8,237 bases of DNA from Chloroflexota bacterium. GTDB lineage: Bacteria > Chloroflexota > UBA6077 > CF-72. The stretch's first letter is position 1; the number at the start of each line of letters is the position of its first letter. The notes under the pieces are model-generated. The model made no database searches, was not told where the DNA came from, and was given only the letters and a program-made list of their open reading frames with translations. The position numbers and the translations under genes are program-made. The stretch covers positions 1-8,237 of the forward strand of contig JAFAWJ010000468.1 in assembly GCA_019242065.1 (NCBI GenBank). Reading direction: 5' to 3'. Shown here in pieces: positions 1 through 6,462 of the stretch.

Positions 1-456
1 GCTGCGTTCATCGCCGATTTGCGCAGCACGCTCGAGAACCACGAGCGGCTGCTGGCTGCGCGACTGGATATTCTTGGGTCCAGTCCGACGACCGGTGTTC
101 AGGACGCCGCCGCCAGCGTGGCGGGTTTTGTTGCTGGCGTCTACAACCAGATGCGCAGCGAGGCTGTCTCGAAGTCGGTGCGCGACGACTACACCTTCGT
201 GAGTCACTGCTCGGTGTCCTGGTTGATGCTGATGAGCACGGCCCGCGGGTTGGGCGATCACGACACCGAGGAGTTAGCTGAAGAGGGTTATCGCGACTGC
301 GCGCGGCTGGCCATGGGCATCGACCAGCTCATGCCGGTGCTGGTCGTGGAAGAGCTCCAACAGGACGGCTTCGGCGCACAGCCGGTCACGGACTGGGCCG
401 CCAACATCGTGTCCTCGGCTTGGACCAGAGATGACCTCAGCCGACGTGCAGCCTGA
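1..456 (+). CDS. Ferritin-like / DUF892 (YciE/YciF)-like protein, 3' portion
   Basis: Frame 1 is open from the first base of the window to the TGA at 454-456, so the gene starts upstream and about 151 residues of its C-terminal part are visible. The sequence is mostly helical, with heptad-like stretches (LENHERLLAARLDILG, then a long helix around SVRDDYTFVSHCSVSWLMLM, then DTEELAEEGYRDCARLAMGI). This spacing resembles the four-helix YciE/YciF/DUF892 ferritin-like family, which is associated with stress response. The carboxylates usually found in the third helix are largely replaced here (YTFVSHCSVSWL), so iron binding is doubtful. The C-terminus is polar (WTRDDLSRRAA). The gene overlaps the following VOC gene by 26 bases, suggesting a shared transcript. 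The family call rests on overall pattern rather than on a diagnostic motif; an unrelated helical-bundle protein is possible. Confidence 0.5.
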   Translation, partial: AAFIADLRSTLENHERLLAARLDILGSSPTTGVQDAAASVAGFVAGVYNQMRSEAVSKSVRDDYTFVSHCSVSWLMLMSTARGLGDHDTEELAEEGYRDCARLAMGIDQLMPVLVVEELQQDGFGAQPVTDWAANIVSSAWTRDDLSRRAA

Positions 457-833
457 GGCTGCTCCGTCGCGACTCCGTTTGCAGCCGCTGGTGCATGTGG
501 AGGATATGGCCAGTGCCGTGCACTTCTACGAGCTGCTCGGCGGAGCTATGCAAGAGGGCAGTCGCGATGGCGACCGGGTGATGATGCGTATAGCGGGCGG
601 GGAGCTCGGGCTGCTCGCGCACGCTCCCAACCCCCACCAGGATGCGGGCAATGTCGAGCTGAATTTTGTCGCGGATGACCAACTGGCTGTGATCGACGCG
701 CGCCTGCGGGACTCGGCGGCCGAGATCGTTCGGAGCACTTGCTGAGACGCAGTTTGGTGGGCAGCTGCTGGTGAAGAGTCCTGACAGGCAGCTGGTCAAG
801 ATCAACGAGCTGCAGCCCGAGCGGTACGCCTGA
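431..833 (+). pseudogene. Glyoxalase/VOC-family protein, frameshifted near 740
   Basis: The ATG at 431 opens a frame that gives the beta-alpha-beta-beta-beta start of a vicinal-oxygen-chelate fold: LQPLVHVEDMASAVHFYELLGG, then a strand (RVMMRIAGGELGLL), then VELNFVADD. It stops at 743-745. Starting at base 741, the +1 frame continues exactly as the family should (AETQFGGQLLVKSPDRQLVKINEL) and ends at the TGA at 831-833. Removing one T from the TT at 739-740 restores a 133-residue protein, a normal single-domain VOC length. The interrupted version lacks the last strands, including the Glu of KINEL that usually serves as the C-terminal metal ligand. The substrate cannot be inferred. A GTG at 446 is an alternative start, and no good ribosome-binding site precedes either. 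The break could be a sequencing error or real decay. Confidence 0.75.
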
Positions 834-853
834 GCGCTTTCGGTAGCTGGCGT

Positions 854-880
854 GGCGGGCGGGGCGCCGGCTCGCCCGCC
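854..880 (+). terminator. Possible GC-rich terminator hairpin after the VOC gene
   Basis: GGCGGGCG (854-861) pairs perfectly with CGCCCGCC (873-880) around an 11-nt loop, 20 bases after the restored VOC stop codon. Only a weak TTT (885-887) follows, so this would be an atypical intrinsic terminator; position is its main support. Confidence 0.35.
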
Positions 881-911
881 GGCGTTTGCCTCGATGTAGC
901 TGACGTCCGTC

Positions 912-938
912 CGCGCCTGGCCCCTCGAACCAGGCGCG
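912..938 (+). terminator. Second perfect hairpin, possible terminator
   Basis: CGCGCCTGG (912-920) and CCAGGCGCG (930-938) form a perfect 9-bp stem with a 9-nt loop. There is no adjacent T-run on either strand. It may act with the hairpin at 854-880 as a tandem terminator, or belong to a structured RNA. Confidence 0.3.
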
Positions 939-1114
939 CTCGAGCAACCTTTGGCGGCCGCGGCAGGTCCGCGGCTGCACGGATAATCGCCACCCGTCGA
1001 GGGGTGGGCACGGGCACGCCCGTGGGAACCAGACCGCGCCTCGCTGCACGCGAGCTGACCCACGCATGTGGGCAGATGCACAGGCCAAGCAGGGTCGCCA
1101 GTCGCGACAATTGG

Positions 1115-1144
1115 TAGACGGTATGCGTCGTATGTGTATATGAT
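1115..1144 (+). promoter_or_regulatory. Candidate sigma70-type promoter of the carotenoid operon
   Basis: TATGAT at 1139-1144 differs from the TATAAT consensus at one base. TAGACG at 1115-1120 matches four of six bases of TTGACA, with an 18-bp spacer. The segment 1131-1160 is noticeably AT-rich compared with its surroundings. Transcription would begin around 1150-1153, which places the ATG at 1156 at or almost at the 5' end of the message. Confidence 0.5.
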
Positions 1145-1164
1145 TTGTACATCATATGTTGAGT
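1132..1164 (+). promoter_or_regulatory. Candidate CarH-type operator: three 11-bp direct repeats
   Basis: Three adjacent 11-mers, ATGTGTATATG (1132-1142), ATTTGTACATC (1143-1153) and ATATGTTGAGT (1154-1164), share the core TGTnnA at 1135, 1146 and 1157, exactly 11 bp apart. On the other strand this reads TnnACA. From memory, CarH of Thermus binds 11-bp direct repeats with a TnnACA core overlapping its target promoter; that is literature knowledge I cannot check here. The repeats cover the -10 element, so binding should block RNA polymerase. The same stretch also contains a 7-bp inverted repeat (ATATGAT 1138-1144 / ATCATAT 1151-1157), so a dimeric repressor is an alternative. Confidence 0.5.
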
Positions 1165-1677
1165 CGCCTCGACGCCGCTGTACCCGCCCCCGCGCGCGCC
1201 GATCGTGTGGACCAGGTGCGCATCCTGCGCGTCGCCAGCCGCCACCCGATCGAGCTCATCGATATCACCGACCCCGTCGCCGATCTCGTTCGCCAGGCCA
1301 ATCTGAGAAACGGTCAGGTGCTGTTGCTTTCACGCCACACCACCGCCGCCGTACGCATCCAGGAAAACGAGCCGCTGCTGCTCGAAGACCTGCGCGATTT
1401 CCTGGCCCGCCTCGCGGCGCCCAACGCGCACTATCGCCACAACGACTTCCACGTGCGCACGCACCACATGCATCCGGACGAGCGACCCAACGGTCACGCG
1501 CACTGTTTGCAGCTGCTGTTGGGCTCCAGTGAAAGCGTGCCGGTGCTCGATGGAGCGCTGGCCCTCGGCACATGGCAGCGGCTATTCCTGGTCGAGCTGG
1601 ATGGAGCACGCCCGAACCGCGAAGTGCTGGTGCAGCTGTCAGGTACTACGCGACTGACTCCCGTGTGGTCCGTCTGA
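1156..1677 (+). CDS. YjbQ / UPF0047 family protein
   Basis: The protein carries the hallmark segments of the YjbQ/UPF0047 family (TIGR00149, sometimes named secondary thiamine-phosphate synthase): LLSRHTTAAVRIQENE (about residues 57-72, the HTT and ENE signatures), the histidine-rich RTHHMHPDERPNGHAHC (about 101-117, probable metal or phosphate site), and the C-terminal LGTWQRLFLVELDG barrel strands. Members are small cytosolic trimeric beta-barrels; thiamine-phosphate synthase activity has been suggested for some, but the role is not settled. From ATG 1156 it has 173 residues, with about 17 extra N-terminal residues compared with the family. GTG 1207 would give 156 residues, closer to the usual length. 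Neither start has a clear ribosome-binding site; ATG 1156 could be leaderless. It is the first gene of the carotenoid operon, 28 bases before the next gene. Confidence 0.85.
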   Translation: MLSRLDAAVPAPARADRVDQVRILRVASRHPIELIDITDPVADLVRQANLRNGQVLLLSRHTTAAVRIQENEPLLLEDLRDFLARLAAPNAHYRHNDFHVRTHHMHPDERPNGHAHCLQLLLGSSESVPVLDGALALGTWQRLFLVELDGARPNREVLVQLSGTTRLTPVWSV

Positions 1678-1694
1678 GCGGCCACCGGACTATC

Positions 1695-1700
1695 GAGGAG
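1695..1700 (+). promoter_or_regulatory. Strong ribosome-binding site for the zinc-ribbon gene
   Basis: GAGGAG sits 5 bases before the ATG at 1706. It is the clearest Shine-Dalgarno sequence in the operon and fixes that start. Genes downstream rely on overlapping stop/start codons instead. Confidence 0.75.
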
Positions 1701-1705
1701 ATCTT

Positions 1706-2062
1706 ATGACCCCGATCTCGTCCGCGAGCGACCAGCCCAACCCTCCGAAACGAGAGCGTGTGCTCACCGCGACATTGAACTGCTACCTGTGTGGCCATAC
1801 GTGTGGCACCCTGGAGAGTCCATCGACCGCCGGACTGCCGCCGATTGCTCATTTCACTCCGGCCGACGACTCCGGGACTCGACAAGTGATGTGGCAGCGT
1901 CTCCGCTGTCCACGCTGCGGTGGCGGCTCACTGCTCCTGGAAGGACTGGAGGTCGTCACCCGTCGGCAGGAGCCACGGTTTGACCTGCTGGAGGAGACGC
2001 CGCGGCGTGGCCGTCCGCCGCGCTGGCTGGTCGAGCGACGCGCGAAGCAGGACGCGGCATGA
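1706..2062 (+). CDS. Small zinc-ribbon protein, uncharacterised
   Basis: This 118-residue protein has no function I can name. It contains two CxxC knuckles, C26-Y-L-C29 and C68-P-R-C71 (CPRCGG), about 39 residues apart, as in zinc ribbons, plus an extra Cys33. The first 18 residues are polar and Pro/Ser-rich and probably disordered. The tail after about residue 85 is strongly basic (TPRRGRPPRWLVERRAK), which would suit nucleic-acid or acidic-partner binding. There is no membrane segment or signal peptide. The ATG start is supported by GAGGAG 5 bases upstream. Its TGA overlaps the crtB ATG (ATGA, 2059-2062), so it is translationally coupled to phytoene synthase. It could be a small regulator or assembly factor; no catalytic motif is visible. 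Confidence 0.75.
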   Translation: MTPISSASDQPNPPKRERVLTATLNCYLCGHTCGTLESPSTAGLPPIAHFTPADDSGTRQVMWQRLRCPRCGGGSLLLEGLEVVTRRQEPRFDLLEETPRRGRPPRWLVERRAKQDAA

Positions 2063-2976
2063 TCGCTCGCCCGGAGTTTCGGTCGCGGGCACGCACGTTC
2101 TGGTTCGCCGCACGTCTGCTGCCTGCCGACAGGCGCGCCTCGGTCAGCCAGCTGTATGCATTCGCGCGTGCGGTGGACGACCTCGTGGACGAACCCAACT
2201 CACTGGGAGTCGATCAGATCCGGTCGGTTTTGCGCGCGTGGCACGCGTGGCTGGACTCACCCGGGTCAGCGGACGACGCGCCCGACCCGCTGCTCGCGGC
2301 GCAGGTCGCAGCCTTGCTCGTCGAGCATCGTCTACCCGCGCGCTACCTGCACCTGTTGCTCGACGGAGTCGCTTCCGACCTGGAGCCGCGCGAGGTGGCG
2401 TCCTGGCCGCACCTCCGCGAGTACTGCTTCAGCGTCGCTTCGAGCGTCGGTCTCGCAATGTGCCATGTGCTTGGAGCAGGCGATGAGCCACTGGCTCGCG
2501 CGGCAGCGGTTGACCTCGGGATTGCGATGCAGCTGACCAACATTTTGCGCGACCTCTGGGAGGACGTGAGCATCGGGCGACTGTACCTGCCTGCCGACGA
2601 GCTCGCCGCGCACGGCTCCTCGCGCGAGCACCTGCTGTGGGTGGGCTCCAGAGTTGCGACGCACGGTGCGGGGGCGATCGACGACCCGTTCCGCGACCTG
2701 ATGCGCTCCCAGGTGCGGCGGGCGCGAGCGCATTATGCGAGTGGCCTGGAGGGCGTGTGGCGGCTGTCGCCGGAGGTCAGGTTCGGCATCCTGGTGGCTG
2801 GCAGGTTGTATGCAGCCATCCTGGATGCTGTTGAAGCCGCGGACTACGACGTGTTTTCGCGCCGCGCAGCGACCTCCAGCTGGCTGAAGCTCAGCTCCAC
2901 CGTGCGATGGTGGCTGGCGTTCCGTTCTCGAACCTTCCAGGCTGGTCGGCTCGCGCCGGACGTGGTGCGCCCGTGA
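2059..2976 (+). CDS. crtB: Phytoene synthase (squalene/phytoene synthase family)
   Basis: Condenses two prenyl diphosphates, normally GGPP, to phytoene, the committed step of C40 carotenoid synthesis. At 305 residues the length is typical. Both aspartate-rich Mg-diphosphate motifs are intact: LYAFARAVDDLVDE (D40, D41, D44) and QLTNILRDLWEDVSIGRLYLP (D165, D169). YCFSVASSVGLAM (about 122-134) matches the conserved mid-protein helix. It starts with ATG inside the stop of the zinc-ribbon gene and ends in a GTGA overlap with crtI, so expression is coupled on both sides. Whether it uses C20 substrates (CrtB) or C15 substrates (CrtM-like) cannot be read from the sequence; the CruF-type neighbour favours C40. 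No GGPP synthase is present in the window. Confidence 0.93.
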   Translation: MIARPEFRSRARTFWFAARLLPADRRASVSQLYAFARAVDDLVDEPNSLGVDQIRSVLRAWHAWLDSPGSADDAPDPLLAAQVAALLVEHRLPARYLHLLLDGVASDLEPREVASWPHLREYCFSVASSVGLAMCHVLGAGDEPLARAAAVDLGIAMQLTNILRDLWEDVSIGRLYLPADELAAHGSSREHLLWVGSRVATHGAGAIDDPFRDLMRSQVRRARAHYASGLEGVWRLSPEVRFGILVAGRLYAAILDAVEAADYDVFSRRAATSSWLKLSSTVRWWLAFRSRTFQAGRLAPDVVRP

Positions 2977-4505
2977 GGCGATCACAGGTCATCGTGGTGG
3001 GCGCGGGGTTTGGAGGGCTGGCAAGTGCTATTCGCCTGCAGGCGGCGGGCCACCAGGTCACACTCATCGAAAAACGCGCGCAAGCTGGCGGACGCGCCGG
3101 TCAAATTAAGGCAAACGGCTTCACCTTCGATATGGGACCGAGCATCATCACCGCGCCACACTTGCTGGAGGACTTGTGGTCCAGCGCCGGCGGGCGGCTG
3201 CGAGATGACGTGGACTTGCTCCTGCTCACACCGTATTACCGCATCTATTTCGGCGACGGTCTCCACTTCGACTACGGCGGCACTTCCGAGCAGGTGGAGG
3301 CGCAGATCCGAACATTCGATCCGAACGGAGTCGCGGGCTACCGAAAGTTCATGCGCGCGACACGCCACATTTACGAGCGCGCGTTCGAAGACCTGGCGGG
3401 CCAGTCGTTCGATCGCTTCAGTACGTTTGTGAAGCTCATACCGGAGCTCATGCGGCTGAACGCGGCCCAGAGTGTTTACAGCTTCGTCTCGCGTTTCTTT
3501 CGCGATCCACGCTTGAGGACGGTCTTCAGCTTCCATCCGCTCTTCATCGGGGGCAATCCGTTCCGCGCCAGCGCAATTTACTCCATCGTTCCGTACCTGG
3601 AGCGACAGGGAGGCGTATGGTTCGCGCGCGGCGGCATGCATGCGCTGGTGGAAGCGATGCTGGCGCTCTTTGAGCGTCTGGGTGGCCAGGTTCGGCTCGC
3701 GTCGCCGGTTGAGGAGGTGCTGATCGACGAGACGAACGGTCGTGCGAGCGGAGTCCGTCTGGCCGACGGCGAAACGCTCAACGCGGCCGCGGTGGTACTC
3801 AACGCGGACGTCGCCTCCGCCTACATGCAGCTCGTGCCGCCGCGCTCTCGGAGTCGCATGAGCGACCGACGCATTCAGCGCTACCGATACTCGATGAGCT
3901 GCTTTCTCCTGTATCTCGGACTCGACCGTCAATATCCCGACAAACTGCTGCACCACACCATCGTCATGGCGCCGCGGTATCGCGGATTGATCCGAGACAT
4001 TTTCGACGGACATGGCCTGCCACCAGACATGAGCCTGTACCTGCACGCGCCCACGCGCAGCGACCCGAACATGGCTCCGCCAGGTGGCGAAAGCCTGTAC
4101 GTCCTGGCGCCAGTGCCGCACCTTGGGCGTGGGGTCGACTGGCAATCTCAAGCGCAGCCATTCCGCGACCGCATCGTGCGCTTCCTCGAGCATGACTTCG
4201 GACTGACTGGACTGGAGCACGCGATTCGATTGGAACGACGGTTCACACCGCTCGATTTTCGGGACGAGCTGTCTAGCTATCTTGGATCGGCGTTTTCCAT
4301 CGAGCCAACGCTGCTGCAGAGCGCCTGGTTCCGTCCACACAACATCTCGGAGGACATCCCGGGTCTGTACCTGGTGGGTGCTGGCACACATCCCGGTGCC
4401 GGGCTGCCAGGCGTGTTGTTGTCGGCGAAGATCACCGCCGAGTTGGTCTCTCAGAGACTGCCGGTCAGCCTGCCGCGACTGGCTCCCGAGGTCGCCGCGG
4501 CGTGA
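2973..4505 (+). CDS. crtI: Phytoene desaturase, CrtI type
   Basis: FAD-dependent desaturase that introduces the conjugated double bonds into phytoene, leading toward lycopene or a less desaturated product. With the GTG start in the GTGA overlap at 2973 it is 510 residues, standard for CrtI. An ATG in the same frame at 2907 would add 22 residues overlapping crtB and ahead of the dinucleotide fold, so I reject it. Motifs: VIVVGAGFGGLASA (G10, G12, G15, Rossmann FAD site) with E33 at the end of strand 2 (VTLIEK); GGRAG and FDMGPSIITAP near the substrate entrance; and the C-terminal bacterial phytoene dehydrogenase signature LYLVGAGTHPGAGLPGV (about 465-481). It should act at the membrane surface. 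The stop overlaps the glycosyltransferase GTG by 4 bases. How many desaturation steps it performs cannot be predicted. Confidence 0.93.
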   Translation: MRRSQVIVVGAGFGGLASAIRLQAAGHQVTLIEKRAQAGGRAGQIKANGFTFDMGPSIITAPHLLEDLWSSAGGRLRDDVDLLLLTPYYRIYFGDGLHFDYGGTSEQVEAQIRTFDPNGVAGYRKFMRATRHIYERAFEDLAGQSFDRFSTFVKLIPELMRLNAAQSVYSFVSRFFRDPRLRTVFSFHPLFIGGNPFRASAIYSIVPYLERQGGVWFARGGMHALVEAMLALFERLGGQVRLASPVEEVLIDETNGRASGVRLADGETLNAAAVVLNADVASAYMQLVPPRSRSRMSDRRIQRYRYSMSCFLLYLGLDRQYPDKLLHHTIVMAPRYRGLIRDIFDGHGLPPDMSLYLHAPTRSDPNMAPPGGESLYVLAPVPHLGRGVDWQSQAQPFRDRIVRFLEHDFGLTGLEHAIRLERRFTPLDFRDELSSYLGSAFSIEPTLLQSAWFRPHNISEDIPGLYLVGAGTHPGAGLPGVLLSAKITAELVSQRLPVSLPRLAPEVAAA

Positions 4506-5641
4506 GCCGTCTTCGGATGGGCGCGTTGTTGGCGCTGGTCCAGGCGGTACTCGGCGTTCGCGTCGCATGGCGCCTGCTGAGACCCGGCCGAAGTGCGCCA
4601 ATCCGCCCGGCACCTCAGGCGGTCGTCTGGGTGGGCAGCGTTGGCGTGGTCGTGCCGGTGCTGAATGAAGCCACGCGACTGGGTCGGTGTCTGGACGGAC
4701 TCGTTACGCAGGGCGCGGAAGTCGGCGAAATCCTGGTGGTGGACTCCGGTTCCCAGGACGCCACGTGCGACCTGGTGCGTCAGTATGCCCACCGCGACGG
4801 CCGCATTCGCCTGATCCAGGCGGGTCCCGCCCGGGAGATTGGAACGGCAAAGTCTGGGGACTGCATCACGCCGAGCAGGCGCTCGACACACACTCGCGGT
4901 GGGTGTTGACGCTTGATGCTGACGTGGCCCCCGCGCCCGGGCTGGCGGCAGCCGCACGTGAACAGGAACTACGTCTGCTGAGTGTGGCCACCCGGCAGTC
5001 TGTGTTCGGCACGGTTGAAGGGCTGCTTCACCCGGCGATGTTGGCCAGCCTGGTGTATCGGTTCGGACGCCACAACGGCGCATCGTCGAGCCCGGCCGAG
5101 GCGATGGCCAACTGTCAGTGGTTGTTTGTTTCGGCGAGACCTGTTGCGCGTGCTCGGTGGCTTCGAGGCCGCTCGGGGGTCACTATGCGAAGACGTGACG
5201 CTGGCGCGTCTGGCAGCCAGCACGGGCGAGCGAGTTGGCTTCTTCGAAGCCGATGACCTGGTCGAAGCCGAAATGTATGCCGACTGGCGCGAGGCATGGA
5301 ACAACTGGCCACGCTCGCTGGCGACGCGCGATGCGCTGTTCGGTCTGCCGGGTTGGCTTGGATTGATGGAAGTCCTGCTGGTTCAGGCGCTGCCGCTTGT
5401 GGTTCTCCTGCTTCGACCGGATGGATTGTTGCGCCAGGTAAATCTCTGGCTGGTGGCGATGCGGATCGGCGTGCTGTGCGGCATCGCCCGAGCCTACGTC
5501 GAACGACCCTGGAGTTACTGGTTGTCTCCATTCAGCGATGTTCCAGTTGCGCTGGCGTTGTGGCGCAGCGCGCTGGTTCCGCGCCACACCTGGCGCGAGC
5601 GATCATATGTTCGTCAGAAAGGCTCGATTATCAGCGCATGA
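4502..5641 (+). pseudogene. Family-2 glycosyltransferase of the carotenoid operon, two compensating frameshifts
   Basis: Predicted to transfer a sugar to a carotenoid hydroxyl at the membrane (CruG/CrtQ-like role, inferred from context). The GTG at 4502 overlaps the crtI stop. Residues 6-27 form an N-terminal hydrophobic anchor, followed by the GT2 core VVPVLNE (50-56) and VVDSGSQDAT (79-88). This frame stops at 4907-4909. One missing C in the CCC run at 4830-4832 moves the reading to the frame giving DWNGKVWGLHHAEQ, then LDADV with the DxD metal site at 4915-4923, and GLLHPAMLASLVYRFG. One extra T in TTT at 5129-5131 returns it to the original frame: RRDLLRVLGGFEAARGSLCEDVTLA, then two C-terminal membrane segments (around 5370-5415 and 5446-5505). 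The repaired protein has 379 residues. Its stop overlaps the cruF ATG (ATGA, 5638-5641). As sequenced the gene is broken; both shifts lie in homopolymers. Confidence 0.82.
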
Positions 5642-6462
5642 CTGTCGCCCGCTTTCTCCTCATCGGCCACGCCGTGGCGCTCGTGTTTGGTCTCGGCGGC
5701 ATGCTGATCGCATTACCGCACCCGGAGCTGTGGTCCTCCAGTCCGCTCGGACGGCAGGTGTTCGCGTTCGGAATGCAGTACTCCGGATCGCTGCACATGG
5801 TGCTCGGTGCAGCGGCCATGTTCGCGTTTTCGCTCGTGACGCTCGGCTGGCGGCGCACGCTGATCTTCTTTGTGCTCGCGTGCGGCCTGTCGGTGAGCGC
5901 TGAACTGATCGGCACCGGTACCGGGTATCCGTTTGGTAATTACGAATACACGAGCGGACTCGGCTACAAGGTGCTGGGTCGCGTGCCCTTCTCCATTCCG
6001 CTGTCGTGGTTTTATATGGGCCTGGCGTCGTTCATGCTGGGTAGCCTTCTGGCCAGGCGCCAGCCGGTCTGGAGCGTGGTCATGGGAGTGTATCTGCTGA
6101 CCGCGTGGGATCTCGTCCTCGATCCGGCCATGGCGCATCCGGGACTGGCGCTGAACTTCTGGATCTGGCACCAATCCGGGCCATATTTTGGGATGCCAGT
6201 TCAGAACTTCGCCGGCTGGACCGCAACCGGTGCCTTGTTCATGGGCCTGAGCCGCTGGCTGTGGCGCTCGGATCCACCGGTCATTCCAGCCGGGTTTCCG
6301 TTGACGGTGTACGTGTTGAATCTCGCGTTTGCCATCGTGCTCAGCGCCGCGGGAGACGTCTGGGTACCCATTGGCCTGGCGCTCGCAGCGGGATGCGGAG
6401 CCATCGCCCTCGGCTGGCGAGGAAGCACGTTTCGGCTGCTGCGCTTTCGCCCGGCCGTGTAA
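5638..6462 (+). CDS. cruF: CruF-type carotenoid hydratase (DUF422 membrane protein)
   Basis: Members of this family (CruF of Deinococcus and cyanobacteria; bacterioruberin hydratases of haloarchaea) add water across the terminal double bond of acyclic psi ends, giving a tertiary hydroxyl at C-1'. The 274-residue protein is largely hydrophobic, with about seven or eight membrane segments. Family signatures are present: E89 followed by GYPFGNYEYTSGLG (96-109), IPLSWFYMG (120-128), TAWDLVLDPAM (155-165, the WDxxxDP motif), and the loop GPYFGMPVQNFAGW in the C-terminal half. ATG 5638 overlaps the glycosyltransferase stop as ATGA. The frame is open further upstream, but the overlap and the hydrophobic start fix this initiation. 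The stop TAA shares its last A with the next gene's ATG. The hydroxyl it makes is the likely acceptor for the adjacent glycosyltransferase. The exact substrate is inferred. Confidence 0.85.
   Translation: MTVARFLLIGHAVALVFGLGGMLIALPHPELWSSSPLGRQVFAFGMQYSGSLHMVLGAAAMFAFSLVTLGWRRTLIFFVLACGLSVSAELIGTGTGYPFGNYEYTSGLGYKVLGRVPFSIPLSWFYMGLASFMLGSLLARRQPVWSVVMGVYLLTAWDLVLDPAMAHPGLALNFWIWHQSGPYFGMPVQNFAGWTATGALFMGLSRWLWRSDPPVIPAGFPLTVYVLNLAFAIVLSAAGDVWVPIGLALAAGCGAIALGWRGSTFRLLRFRPAV

Larger units (their letters stand above)
834..1114. other. Non-coding interval with serial GC-rich hairpins
   Basis: I see no gene with a recognisable product here on either strand. Directly visible inverted repeats, in order: 854-861/873-880 (8 bp), 912-920/930-938 (9 bp), 990-995/1002-1007 (6 bp), 1009-1014/1019-1024 (6 bp, 4-nt loop), 1040-1044/1050-1054 (5 bp) and 1059-1063/1068-1072 (5 bp, 4-nt loop). 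An 8-bp perfect palindrome GTCGCGAC lies at 1101-1108. No T-tract follows any stem. The interval could be the 3' end and terminator zone of the upstream transcript, or a structured RNA; high GC alone makes short stems common. Confidence 0.5.

Noticed and set aside
739..745. Programmed +1 frameshifting in the VOC gene (slow TGC then TGA stop)
   Set aside because: There is no prfB-like slippery codon, no internal Shine-Dalgarno stimulator and no known recoding in this family. A single inserted T explains it more simply.
912..938. A tRNA T-arm-like GGTTCGA on the minus strand within the 9-bp hairpin
   Set aside because: The loop is 9 nt rather than 7, and no acceptor, anticodon or D-arm can be placed around it.
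1138..1157. The 7-bp inverted repeat ATATGAT/ATCATAT as the main regulatory site or a terminator
   Set aside because: It is AT-rich, overlaps the -10 element and is less regular than the 11-bp direct repeats in the same bases. A dimer operator is not excluded, but it is the weaker reading.
437..1245. Overlapping minus-strand open frames of 147-214 codons across the VOC gene and the hairpin region
   Set aside because: They are rich in Arg, Pro, Ser and Ala, match no family pattern, cross the promoter region, and conflict with the clear VOC reading on the plus strand.
2907..2975. An upstream ATG start for crtI at 2907
   Set aside because: It would add 22 residues before the FAD fold and a 70-base overlap with crtB. 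The GTG at 2973 gives the standard CrtI N-terminus and the same GTGA overlap type as the next junction.
2982..4613. A 543-codon open frame on the minus strand antisense to crtI
   Set aside because: It mirrors crtI almost exactly, has no recognisable domain, and long antisense frames are expected opposite GC-rich genes. CrtI's motifs and start overlap are unambiguous.
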